DNA of 64,000 nucleotides from assembly GCF_018904615.1 (NCBI RefSeq), contig NZ_JADCNH010000020.1, positions 1 to 64,000 on the forward strand. Direction: 5' to 3'. A model generated the notes under the pieces. The model was not told the origin of the DNA. It worked only from the letters and a program-made list of their open reading frames with translations, and made no database searches. Positions 43,374 to 51,272 of this stretch are shown piece after piece. The stretch comes from Verticiella alkaliphila. Its GTDB lineage: Bacteria > Pseudomonadota > Gammaproteobacteria > Burkholderiales > Burkholderiaceae_B. How positions within the stretch are numbered: position 1 is the stretch's first letter; every line of letters starts with the position of its first letter. The position numbers and the translations under genes were made by a program.

Positions 43374-43949
43374 ATGCCCAGAATTCCGCTGCCCACCCCC
43401 GAGACCCTCACCCCAGAGCAACGCCCGGTATACGACAAAGTCGTCGCCGGGCGCCGTGGCCGCCTGCGCGGTCCGCTGCGCGCCGCGCTCTACAACCCGG
43501 AGCTGGCCGACCGTTGGCAGGCCCTGGGTGAGCTGCTGCGCTACAACACGACGCTGTCGCCGCGCCAGTCCGAGCTGGCCATTCTCGTCACCGGCCGCGC
43601 CTGCCAGTCGCCATTCGAATGGGATGCGCACCGCACCGAGGCCGAGAATGCCGGCGTCGAGACGCCGGTGATCGAGGCCTTGCTGGCCCGTCAGGTGCCG
43701 GAAGGGTTGGCCGAGGACGAGGCGGCGATCGTGCAGTTCGCGATCGAACTCAATCGGGACAATTCGGTGTCGGATGCGACCTACGCGCGTGCCCTCGCGC
43801 TGCTGGGCGCGCGCACCGTGGTCGAGCTCACGGCGCTCGTGGGCTACTACACGATGGTGGCGATGACGCTGAACACCCACGAGATCCCGCTGCCCGAAGG
43901 TGTCGAGCCCGCGTTCCCGTTGCCGCAGCACGGGGGTGACCGTGGTTGA
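43374..43949 (+). CDS. Carboxymuconolactone decarboxylase family protein
   Basis: CMD/AhpD-fold protein of 191 aa, all-helical. The region LSPRQSELAILVTGRACQSPFEWDAHRTEAENAG is the family core. The peroxidatic CxxC of AhpD is absent (a single Cys followed by SPFEW), pointing to the decarboxylase-like rather than the peroxidase-like branch. Good AGGAGA site before ATG 43374. It overlaps the LigI-like amidohydrolase gene by 8 bases, so the pair probably acts in one ring-cleavage-type pathway, whose substrate is not identified. Confidence 0.87.
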   Translation: MPRIPLPTPETLTPEQRPVYDKVVAGRRGRLRGPLRAALYNPELADRWQALGELLRYNTTLSPRQSELAILVTGRACQSPFEWDAHRTEAENAGVETPVIEALLARQVPEGLAEDEAAIVQFAIELNRDNSVSDATYARALALLGARTVVELTALVGYYTMVAMTLNTHEIPLPEGVEPAFPLPQHGGDRG

Positions 43950-44751
43950 GGTGACCGGCTGGGACTGCCACGCGCACCTCTTCGGGCCCTACGCGCAATT
44001 TCCGCTGGCGGCCGATCGCAGCTACACCCCACCGGAGGCCACCGAGGCCGCCTATCAGGCGCTGCTGGCCGATCTGGGCCTCTCTCACGGCGTGCTCGTG
44101 CATCCGAGCGCCTACGGCGAGGATTACACGCTGTTGTTCCATGCCTTGCAGGCCCATGCCAATCTGCGCGGCGTGATCGTTGCACAGGCCGACACGCGGC
44201 TGGATCTGGGCAGCCTGCGGGGGCGCGGCGTGCGGGCCCTTCGCTTCAGCCACCGCAGCGGGGCGGGCGGCAACTTCGCCGGCAGCGCCAGCCTTGCGGA
44301 TCTGCAGACGCTCGCACCGCGCCTCGCCGATGCCGGCCTGCATGCCGAGATCTGGACGGACACGCAGGTGCTGCCCGAGATCGCAGACGCGCTGGCGTCA
44401 CTGCCTTGCCCCGTGGTGATCGACCACATGGCGATGTTCAGCGTGGATGACGGCGTGGATAGCCCGGGCATGCAGACGGTGCTACGGCTGCTGGGCACGG
44501 GCAGGATCTGGATGAAGCTGTGCGCCTACCGCAACCTGCAGGGCCGGGATCTGGAGGCGGGGCGTCCCTTTCACGAGGCCATGGTGGCCGCCAACCCGGA
44601 CCGCGTGGTGTGGGGCACGGACTGGCCGCATCTGCGCATCTCGCCAGCGCCACGCACGGCCGATCTGCTCGCGTGCCTGCGCGCGTGGACGCCGGATGCA
44701 GCCCTGCAGCGCCGCATCCTGCTCGACAATCCGCGGGCGCTTTACGACTGA
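43942..44751 (+). CDS. LigI-like amidohydrolase (2-pyrone/lactone hydrolase family)
   Basis: Amidohydrolase-2 TIM-barrel enzyme, 269 aa, resembling 2-pyrone-4,6-dicarboxylate lactonase and related lactonases. WDCHAHLFGP at the N-terminus carries the strand-1 His pair, VIDHMAMF the central His, and VVWGTDWPHLRI the strand-8 Asp. The PEATEAAYQALLADLGL segment is also LigI-like. Start: GTG 43942 with GGGGGTGA upstream, overlapping the previous gene by 8 bases; GTG 43936 or 43900 are possible. It likely hydrolyses a lactone or pyrone made by upstream aromatic catabolism. Confidence 0.85.
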   Translation: MVEVTGWDCHAHLFGPYAQFPLAADRSYTPPEATEAAYQALLADLGLSHGVLVHPSAYGEDYTLLFHALQAHANLRGVIVAQADTRLDLGSLRGRGVRALRFSHRSGAGGNFAGSASLADLQTLAPRLADAGLHAEIWTDTQVLPEIADALASLPCPVVIDHMAMFSVDDGVDSPGMQTVLRLLGTGRIWMKLCAYRNLQGRDLEAGRPFHEAMVAANPDRVVWGTDWPHLRISPAPRTADLLACLRAWTPDAALQRRILLDNPRALYD

Positions 44752-44797
44752 TCTGCGCCTCGGTGTCGTGCGGGCAGCCGCCCGCGCGACACCGGGC

Positions 44798-45415
44798 TCA
44801 TTTGAGATCGAGGTCGGGCGAGGTCGCCTGAAACGACGGACGTGCCGCCAGGGTGGCGTACCAGTCTGCCAATGCCGGCGCGCGCGTGCGCCACGCTTCG
44901 GCGTCGAAGCGGAAATCCGCATAGCCGAGCATGCAGCCCACGGTGATGGTGCCGATGGACAGCGGGGCGGCGGCGAGCGCGGGCGCCTCGGCTTCCAGCA
45001 CGGCCAGCGTGTTCGCGAACTTGAGCGAGAACGCGTCGACAAGGGCCTCAAGCCGCTGCGCATCCGTGCGCTCGCGCTCGTTGCGCCAGAGGATGAGGGC
45101 ATCGAGCATGCCGTCGCCCAGCGCGTGCCAGCGCAAGGCGTCCCACTTGGCTTGGCCGCGGGTCGGGAAGAGCGAGCCTTCGGCCAGATCGTTCAGGTAC
45201 TCGCAGATCACGACCGAATCGAAGAGCCGCATGCCATCGTCGAGCACCAATGTGGGTATCTTGCTGAGCGGGTTGTCGCGCATGATGTCCGGATTCGGCC
45301 GCAGCATGGCGGCGACGGACCGCACGCGCGTGAGACGATCGGCCACGCCCAGCTCCAGGGCGCAGACCATCACTTTGCGGACGTAGGGGGACTTCGGGGA
45401 CCAGTGCAGTTGCAT
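44798..45415 (-). CDS. Glutathione S-transferase family protein
   Basis: GST of 205 aa with an N-terminal thioredoxin-like domain (QLHWSPKSPYVRKVMV; the Ser of SPKSPYV is the probable catalytic residue), the NPLSKIPTLVLDDG cis-Pro segment and FDSVVICEYLND, followed by the helical C-domain. Similar to the YibF/GstB-like bacterial group. The start at ATG 45415 gives the standard length; the longer open frame runs into the CoA-transferase. It lies 19 bases downstream of the CoA-transferase and is probably co-transcribed. Confidence 0.9.
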   Translation of the reverse strand: MQLHWSPKSPYVRKVMVCALELGVADRLTRVRSVAAMLRPNPDIMRDNPLSKIPTLVLDDGMRLFDSVVICEYLNDLAEGSLFPTRGQAKWDALRWHALGDGMLDALILWRNERERTDAQRLEALVDAFSLKFANTLAVLEAEAPALAAAPLSIGTITVGCMLGYADFRFDAEAWRTRAPALADWYATLAARPSFQATSPDLDLK

Positions 45416-45434
45416 GCGTGACTCCAGGTTCAGG

Positions 45435-46664
45435 TCAGAGGGTACCGGATGCGCGCAGGGCGGCGATCGTGGCATCGTCATACCCGATCTCGCGCAGGAT
45501 CTCGTCCGTGTGCTGGCCGAGCAGCGGCGGTGCGGCCAGCGGACGCACCGTGGCATCGGCAAAGCGCATCGGGCTGGCCACCTGGGGCGCCGTGCCGCCG
45601 CTCGGGTGAGGAACGTGTGAGAGGACGCCACGTGCAATGGCCTGCGGATCCTCGAAGACTTCCGGCACGGTGTTGATCGCGCCGCAGGGCACGCCGGCGG
45701 CATCGAGCCGCGCGATGAGCTCGGCGCGTGGCCACGTCACGAAGGTCTCGCGCAGCAGCGGGTTGAGCGTGTCGATGTGTCGCACACGCGCCGCATTGGT
45801 CGCGAAACGCGGGTCCTCGGCCCACGACGGCTGGCCCACCGCCTGGCACAGCTTGGCGAACTGTCCATCGTTGCCCACCACCAGGATCATGTCGCCATCG
45901 GCGCACGCGAAGACGTCCTGAGGCTGGATGTTCGGGTGCGCGTTGCCATTGCGACGGGGCGCCTTGCCCGAGACGAGGAAGTTCATCGCTTGGTTGGCGA
46001 GAGTCGCGATCTGCACGTCGAACATGCCGATATCGATCGTGTCGCCCACCCCCGTCTCGTTGCGGCGAGCCAGGGCGGCCAGTACTGCCACGGCCGTGTA
46101 CATGCCCGTCATGAGATCCACGATGGGTACGCCCACCTTCTGCGGACCGCCGCCAGGACGGCCATCCCGTTCGCCCGTCACACTCATCATGCCGCCCATC
46201 GCCTGGATGAGAAAGTCGTAGGCGGGCTGCTCGCGGCGCGGACCGGTCTGGCCAAAACCGGTGACCGAGCAGTAGATCAGCCTGGGGTTGATGGCGCGCA
46301 GGCTGTCCGCATCCAGGCCGTAGCGCGCGAGCGTGCCGACCTTGTAGTTCTCAAGCACGATGTCAGCATGCTTGGCAAGCTCGCGCACGATGCGCTGGCC
46401 CTCGGGCTGGTCCAGGCTGATGGTGATCGAACGCTTGCCGCGATTGACGGCGAGGTAGTAGCCCGCCTCGCGCGTGTCGTTGCCCTCGCCGTCCTTCAGG
46501 AAAGGCGGGCCCCAGGCGCGCGTGTCGTCGCCGACGCCAGGCCGCTCGACCTTGATGACGTCGGCACCGAGATCGGCCAGGGTCTGGCTGGCCCACGGGG
46601 CGGCGAGGATGCGGCTCAAGTCCAGGACGCGCACGTGCGACAGGGGGCCGGTGGAAGACTGCAT
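45435..46664 (-). CDS. CaiB/BaiF (class III) CoA-transferase
   Basis: Family III CoA-transferase, 409 aa. HVRVLDLSRILAAPWASQTLADLGADVIKVERPG, DDTRAWGPPF, IVLENYKVGTL and VTGFGQTGPRREQPAYDFLIQAMGG (catalytic Asp in YDFL) are present, and the C-terminal part (GVPCGAINTV) is complete. A second, divergent homologue of the one at 26088-27296; they are not a recent duplication by eye. It faces the hydrolase-Bug-Bug-enolase operon across a 218-base region with repeats. Confidence 0.92.
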   Translation of the reverse strand: MQSSTGPLSHVRVLDLSRILAAPWASQTLADLGADVIKVERPGVGDDTRAWGPPFLKDGEGNDTREAGYYLAVNRGKRSITISLDQPEGQRIVRELAKHADIVLENYKVGTLARYGLDADSLRAINPRLIYCSVTGFGQTGPRREQPAYDFLIQAMGGMMSVTGERDGRPGGGPQKVGVPIVDLMTGMYTAVAVLAALARRNETGVGDTIDIGMFDVQIATLANQAMNFLVSGKAPRRNGNAHPNIQPQDVFACADGDMILVVGNDGQFAKLCQAVGQPSWAEDPRFATNAARVRHIDTLNPLLRETFVTWPRAELIARLDAAGVPCGAINTVPEVFEDPQAIARGVLSHVPHPSGGTAPQVASPMRFADATVRPLAAPPLLGQHTDEILREIGYDDATIAALRASGTL

Positions 46665-46772
46665 GGGGTTCTCCGCGTCAAGCGTGCCGGCGGGGAAATG
46701 GCAGGTTCGCCGGCAGACAGTGGCGACTCTACGGACCGGCCCAGGCCTTGCCTATCCCTCGTGTCCGCAATG

Positions 46773-46810
46773 CTGCCATGCGCGGCGGCGCATATCGCCG
46801 CCCTGCCATG
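46773..46810. promoter_or_regulatory. Dyad flanked by direct repeats between divergent genes
   Basis: A 7-bp-arm inverted repeat (46784-46790 / 46796-46802, CATAT loop) is flanked symmetrically by two copies of CTGCCATG (46773-46780 and 46803-46810). It lies midway between the CoA-transferase and hydrolase starts. Looks like an operator for an unidentified regulator. Confidence 0.4.
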
Positions 46811-46882
46811 TCGTCTGGCACAAGTCAGCTATGAGCCGAGGCAGGCTGGCACACCCGCGGATGAGGGCATAGAGTGCGCAGC

Positions 46883-47698
46883 ATGAAGACGATTCCCAAC
46901 GCGCCTGCCTTTGCCGTCGAGCGCTTTGCCGTGACCGACGGCGATGTCCGTATCGCGGTGCTCGCGTGCGGCCGCGGACCGAAGCTTGTCCTGCTGCCCT
47001 CCCTGGGCCGGGACGGCGACGATTTCGTGCCGGTGGCTCAGGCACTGGCCGCCGCGGGAGTGCGCGTGCTCATGCCCAGCCCACGCGGGATCGGGGCGAG
47101 CACGGGCCTCCTGGACGGCATATCGCTGCACACGCTCGCGGGCGACGTGGCTGCCGTGCTGCGTGCAGACGGTGGCGAGCCTGCGCTCATCGCGGGGCAC
47201 GCCTTCGGCAATTGGGTCGCCCGCGTGACGGCCATCGATCATCCCGGGCTCGTGCTGGGCGTGGCGGTGGTGGCCGCTGCGCACAAGAACATCGCCCCTG
47301 AGTTGCGCGCGAGCATCGATGCCTGCATGGACACGACCCTGCCCCGCGAGGAACGCCTGCGTCACCTGCAGGCCACGTTCTTCGCCCCTGGGCATGATGC
47401 CCAGGCCTGGCTGGACGGCTGGCATCCCGAGGTGGCCCGCGCCCAGCGCCGGGCGAGTGCGGCGACACCCGCGGGCTGGTGGAGTGCCGGGCGGGTGCCC
47501 GTGCTCGATCTGCAAGCCGAGGACGACGTGTTCGCCCCGGCGAGCGGCGCCCATCTGCTGCGCGAGGAGCTCGGCGCCGAGCGGGTGACGGTGGTGCGCA
47601 TCGCCCGCGCCGGTCATGCCCTCATTCCCGAGCAGCCTGCCGCCGTGGCGCAGGCGCTGACCCAGTATCTGCACACGCTCAGACCCACGCCGCCCTGA
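46883..47698 (+). CDS. Alpha/beta-hydrolase fold protein lacking the nucleophile Ser
   Basis: Alpha/beta-hydrolase fold, 271 aa. The fold's landmarks are there: LVLLPSLGRDGDDF oxyanion region, SPRGIGAS loop, an elbow at 105-109, Asp in LQAEDDVFAP and His in RAGHALIPE. The elbow reads GHAFG, with Ala107 where the nucleophile Ser should be, so it may be non-hydrolytic or use another mechanism. Start ATG 46883 is chosen over GTG 46874; neither has a strong ribosome-binding site. First gene of the rightward operon with two Bug proteins and an enolase-family gene. Confidence 0.8.
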   Translation: MKTIPNAPAFAVERFAVTDGDVRIAVLACGRGPKLVLLPSLGRDGDDFVPVAQALAAAGVRVLMPSPRGIGASTGLLDGISLHTLAGDVAAVLRADGGEPALIAGHAFGNWVARVTAIDHPGLVLGVAVVAAAHKNIAPELRASIDACMDTTLPREERLRHLQATFFAPGHDAQAWLDGWHPEVARAQRRASAATPAGWWSAGRVPVLDLQAEDDVFAPASGAHLLREELGAERVTVVRIARAGHALIPEQPAAVAQALTQYLHTLRPTPP

Positions 47699-47732
47699 CG
47701 GCGGTCGACACCATAACGACAAGGAGACAACC

Positions 47733-48713
47733 ATGACTGACTATCTGCTCACCGCGCGGCGCTTCATCGCAAGCGCCACGTGTGCCTTGACGATGGCCGC
47801 GCCTGCCCTGGCCGCGTACCCCGAACGCCCCATCCGGCTCATCGTGCCGTTCCCCGCAGGCGGGGCAGGCGATGTGATGGCGCGCGGACTCGCTCAAGAG
47901 ATGAGTCGAGACCTTGGCCAGCAGATCGTGGTGGAGAACCGGGGTGGCGCTGGCGGATCGATCGCGGCAGAAACCGTGGCCAAGGCTGCACCGGATGGCT
48001 ACGTGCTGCTCTTTGGCACCATGGGCACCCATGCCATCAATCCTGCCCTCTACACAAGCCTGGGCTACGACCCGGTGGCCGATTTCACGCCGATCAGCAT
48101 GACGCACCTGAACCCCCGGGTGCTGGTGGTGCACAGCAACGTGCCGGCCACCTCAATCGATGCGCTCATCGCGCTTGCCAAGAGCAAGCCGGGCAGCATC
48201 ACCTATGGGTCGGCCGGCAGCGGCAGTTCCGGGCATCTGTCCGGCGCGCTCTTCGCGAGCCAGGCGGGCGTCGACATGCTGCACGTGCCGTATCGCGGCA
48301 GCGCCCAGTTGCTCACGGATCTGCTGGCCGGGCGCGTGGACGCTACCTTCGATTCCTATGCCGTCTACGAAGAGCACATCCGCAATGGCACCGTGCGCGC
48401 CCTGGGTGTGACCTCGGCCGAGCGCATGGCCGTGCTGCCGGACGTGCCGACCATCGCCGAGGCCGGCCTGAGGGGCTACGACGTCTCTAACTGGCTGGGC
48501 CTCTTCGCGCCGGCCGGCATCCCCGATGCCGTGCGCGAGCGCCTGTCCACCTCGGCGCGCCAGGCCATGGCCGTGCCCGAGCTGCAGGCACAGCTGCAGC
48601 GCGTGGGGATTGTGCCCACATCCACGTCGCCCGCCGAATTCGCTGCCCTGATCCGTAGCGATCTGCCCCGTTGGGCCGAGATCGTGAAAGCCTCGGGCGC
48701 ATCCGCACAATGA
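47733..48713 (+). CDS. Bug-family tripartite tricarboxylate-type binding protein
   Basis: Periplasmic Bug protein, 326 aa. Signal cleaved near ALAA (about residue 29), then YPERPIRLIVPFPAGGAGDVMAR, VENRGGAGGSIAAE and MLHVPYRGSAQLLTDLLAGR. AAGGAGA precedes ATG 47733. One of two tandem Bug genes, separated from the next by 59 bases. The two are only moderately alike, so they are unlikely to be a recent duplication and may bind different ligands. Confidence 0.92.
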   Translation: MTDYLLTARRFIASATCALTMAAPALAAYPERPIRLIVPFPAGGAGDVMARGLAQEMSRDLGQQIVVENRGGAGGSIAAETVAKAAPDGYVLLFGTMGTHAINPALYTSLGYDPVADFTPISMTHLNPRVLVVHSNVPATSIDALIALAKSKPGSITYGSAGSGSSGHLSGALFASQAGVDMLHVPYRGSAQLLTDLLAGRVDATFDSYAVYEEHIRNGTVRALGVTSAERMAVLPDVPTIAEAGLRGYDVSNWLGLFAPAGIPDAVRERLSTSARQAMAVPELQAQLQRVGIVPTSTSPAEFAALIRSDLPRWAEIVKASGASAQ

Positions 48714-48772
48714 CCGGGGCGGGCGGCGCCATCCCGGTGCCGCCGCCCCAGGTCGAATCACAGGAGATCTGC

Positions 48773-49741
48773 ATGTCCCGTCGTTTCGTTCCCGTCGGCC
48801 TCGCCGCGGCGCTGGCCTTGGCGTTCGCTGCCCCGGCCGCTCAGGCCGCCTGGCCGGATCGCCCCCTGCGCCTGGTCGTGCCCTACGCAGCCGGTGGTCC
48901 GACCGACGTCGTGGCGCGCCAGATCGCCAATCAACTTGGCGACAAGCTCGGCCAATCCGTGATCGTGGAGAACAAGCCCGGCGCAGGCGGCACGATCGGT
49001 GTGGATTACGTGGTGCGTGCCGCCGCCGATGGCTACACCTTCGGCCTCGTGGCCCCTGGCCCGTTGGCTGGCATGCCCCAGCTCATGCAGGTGCCGTACG
49101 CACTGGAAGACATCAACTACCTGACCGTGGTTGGGCGCATTCCGTCGGTGGTCGTGGTCAATGCCGGTGGGCCGGTCAAGGACCTGAAAGGCCTGGTGGA
49201 CGCGGCCAAGGCCAAGCCCGGCACGCTGAACTACGGCTCGGCTGGTGATGGCACGACGCCGCACATCGGCATGGAGCTCTTCAAGAAGGCTGCCGGCGCG
49301 GACATCCTGCACATCCCGTACAAGGGCGCGGCGCCCGCCGTGATCGCGCTCCTGAGTGGCGAGGTCGACGTCACCATGGTCGATCTGCTGCCCGTGCTGC
49401 CGCACGTGCGTGCCGGCAAGCTCACGGCGGTGGCCGTGGCGAGCAAGGAGCGCGCGCCGCAACTGCCGGACGTGCCGACGATGGGCGAGCTCGGCTATCC
49501 CAACGTGCTGATGGATACGCTGTATGGCGTGATCTCGCCCAAGGGGCTGCCCGATGACGTCCAGAAGGCCGTGACCGAGGCCATCCATGAGGCCGTCAAC
49601 TCAGATGCCGTGCGCAAGCAATACGACTCCCTGGGCGTGCTGCCCATGGTCTCGAGCGGCCAGGAGTACCAGGCGCTCACGCAGGCCGAGTTCGAGAAGT
49701 GGCGCGGCGTGATCGCCGACGCCAATATCAAGCTGCAGTGA
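48773..49741 (+). CDS. Bug-family tripartite tricarboxylate-type binding protein
   Basis: Periplasmic Bug protein, 322 aa. Signal peptide ends AAQA (about 25), followed by AWPDRPLRLVVPYAAGGPTDVVAR, VENKPGAGGTIGVD and ILHIPYKGAAPAVIALLSG. The CAGGAGA ribosome-binding site fixes ATG 48773; the longer frame upstream is antisense-like and unconvincing. Followed after 7 bases by the enolase-family start. No TctA/TctB genes nearby. Confidence 0.92.
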   Translation: MSRRFVPVGLAAALALAFAAPAAQAAWPDRPLRLVVPYAAGGPTDVVARQIANQLGDKLGQSVIVENKPGAGGTIGVDYVVRAAADGYTFGLVAPGPLAGMPQLMQVPYALEDINYLTVVGRIPSVVVVNAGGPVKDLKGLVDAAKAKPGTLNYGSAGDGTTPHIGMELFKKAAGADILHIPYKGAAPAVIALLSGEVDVTMVDLLPVLPHVRAGKLTAVAVASKERAPQLPDVPTMGELGYPNVLMDTLYGVISPKGLPDDVQKAVTEAIHEAVNSDAVRKQYDSLGVLPMVSSGQEYQALTQAEFEKWRGVIADANIKLQ

Positions 49742-49748
49742 GGCTGGC

Positions 49749-49821
49749 ATGAAGATCGTCGACGTCGCCGTGCGCCCATGCGTGCAACCGCTGCGGGATC
49801 CAACCTGGAAGTTCGCCCGGG
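49749..49821 (+). other. Out-of-frame N-terminus of the enolase-family gene (frameshift site)
   Basis: ATG 49749 opens 24 codons encoding a standard enolase-superfamily N-terminus (MKIVDVAVRP then LRDPTWKFAR) in a frame different from the rest of the gene. Adding one G to the GGG run at 49819-49821 joins it seamlessly to the following strand (GTVPQLEGHVLV), giving a 357-aa protein. This marks a one-base deletion or a sequencing error. Confidence 0.8.
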
Positions 49822-50821
49822 CACGGTGCCGCAGCTGGAAGGGCACGTGCTCGTGCTCACGGATGAGGACGGCCATCAGGGGCTGGGCTATGTACACGCC
49901 ATCCCGGCCATCACCACCGACGGTGCAGGCGCCCGGGCCGGCCTGGATTTCCTTGCCCCGTTCTTGCAGGGCCGGCGCGTCGACGATCTGGCGGGCATCG
50001 CCGACGAGTGCGATGCCGTGCTGGCCTTCGCGCCCAGCGTCAAAGCCGGGGTGGACATGGCGCTGCACGACCTGCTGGCCCGCCGGCTGGGCGTGCCCGT
50101 GCACGTGCTGCTGGGCGGCAAGCGTCGCGACACGATCGCCCAGGGCCGCATCCTCGCCATCAAGAGCCCGGCCGAGATGGGGGCACAGGCCGAGCGCCTG
50201 GTGGCAGAAGGTTATGGGCAACTCAAGCTCAAGCTGTCCGGTGACGTGGACCTGGATGTGGCGCGGGTGGCTGCCGTGCGCGACGCGGCGGGTGCCACCA
50301 CGGCCATCACGCTGGACCCGAACCAGTCCTACCACGCCAAGCAGATGATGCGGGCGTTCGCGCGCATGGAGACGTACGACATCGCCCTCATCGAGCAGCC
50401 GGTGCCGGCAGCCGACGAGGCAGGGCTGGCGCTGCTCACGCGCACGCTGCCCGTCATGGTCGAAGCCGACGAGAGCGCGCAGACGGTGCGCGACGTGTTC
50501 CGTCTCGTGAGTGAGCGCAAGGTGGACGTCATCAACCTCAAGGTGACCAAGCTCGGCGGCCTGCAGCGCTTCCTGCAGGCGGTGCGGATCTGCGAGGCGG
50601 GTGAGGTGGGCGTGCGGGTCGGCGCCGCTTTCGGCCCGGCTCTCATGCAGGCGATGAGCGTGCAGGCGGCGAGTGTCGTGCGTCATCTGCCGGCGGCCTG
50701 CGAGCTCGCCGAGCACCTCCACCTGCTGGACGATCCGTTCACGCCGTTGCCGGTCACACAGGGCACCATTGCGGTGCCGGATACGCCCGGGTGCGGCGTC
50801 GCTTTCGCCCCGTCCGCATAG
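49778..50821 (+). CDS. Mandelate racemase / muconate lactonizing enzyme family protein (frameshifted N-terminus)
   Basis: Enolase-superfamily enzyme, Mg-dependent abstraction of an alpha-proton from a carboxylate. As read from ATG 49778 it is 347 aa. Catalytic KxK Lys150/Lys152 (KLKL), metal ligands Asp180, Glu206 and Asp231/Glu232, and Lys255 in NLKVTKLGG place it in the MLE/dipeptide-epimerase-like subgroup. The first 14 residues of this frame do not fit the family; the proper N-terminus is encoded 29 bases upstream in another frame (separate entry). If the lesion is real, the capping domain loses its first strand and function is probably impaired. Last gene of the hydrolase-Bug-Bug operon. 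Confidence 0.82.
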   Translation: MRATAAGSNLEVRPGTVPQLEGHVLVLTDEDGHQGLGYVHAIPAITTDGAGARAGLDFLAPFLQGRRVDDLAGIADECDAVLAFAPSVKAGVDMALHDLLARRLGVPVHVLLGGKRRDTIAQGRILAIKSPAEMGAQAERLVAEGYGQLKLKLSGDVDLDVARVAAVRDAAGATTAITLDPNQSYHAKQMMRAFARMETYDIALIEQPVPAADEAGLALLTRTLPVMVEADESAQTVRDVFRLVSERKVDVINLKVTKLGGLQRFLQAVRICEAGEVGVRVGAAFGPALMQAMSVQAASVVRHLPAACELAEHLHLLDDPFTPLPVTQGTIAVPDTPGCGVAFAPSA

Positions 50822-51272
50822 CGGACAGACACGCGCCCCCAGGCCGTCGCCGGCCGGGGCGAATCGCTGAAGATCCTCGTTGGCGCGCCGGCTCCGCAGT
50901 GGGGCCTGCAGCAGGCAGTCCTGGCGCGCGCTCCGGAGGGTGTCATGAAGCACAGGGCAGCGCGCGGCAGCAGCCTCGTACGGCGCATCCATGCGCCGCG
51001 CCTGGCGGGGTTGGCGCTCGGGATCGTCGATGACGGCTCGGTCGCAAAGGTCTCGCCCTGACGACGGGATGGCATGTTTCATTAAGTTTCAATTAAAGTG
51101 GTCGTTCCGCGTCAACGACGTTATCAGCACGTTGGAGACGCCAGGTCGTCTTCACGCTTCGATCTGTCATCAACGTCTCCCAACATCGTCTTATATGGTG
51201 GCAAGATGCAGGCATTGATCTTCAGGGTCGGTGTGCCTACCATCGCCGTCCAGTGATTTCTGGAAGCCGCCC
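50822..51272. other. Intergenic region before bioB; no gene supported
   Basis: About 450 bases without a convincing gene. 50822-51075 is G+C-rich and open in frames on both strands, but neither translation looks protein-like. From 51076 the base composition drops, with an A/T-rich patch at 51080-51100 that probably belongs to the bioB promoter. An imperfect inverted repeat (about 51131-51140 and 51173-51183) could form a leader stem-loop. No BirA-type operator was recognised. Confidence 0.5.

Noticed and set aside
26088-46664. The two class III CoA-transferases as a recent duplication
   Set aside because: They share family motifs only; overall translations differ widely and their contexts are different.
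49812-49824. Programmed -1 ribosomal frameshift in the enolase-family gene
   Set aside because: There is no X-XXY-YYZ slippery heptamer in the right phase and no obvious downstream pseudoknot; a simple one-base deletion or sequencing error explains the data better.
50683-51075. 130-codon minus-strand frame at the end of the enolase gene and in the bioB gap
   Set aside because: It is mostly antisense to the enolase 3' end, with low-complexity translation and no start signal.
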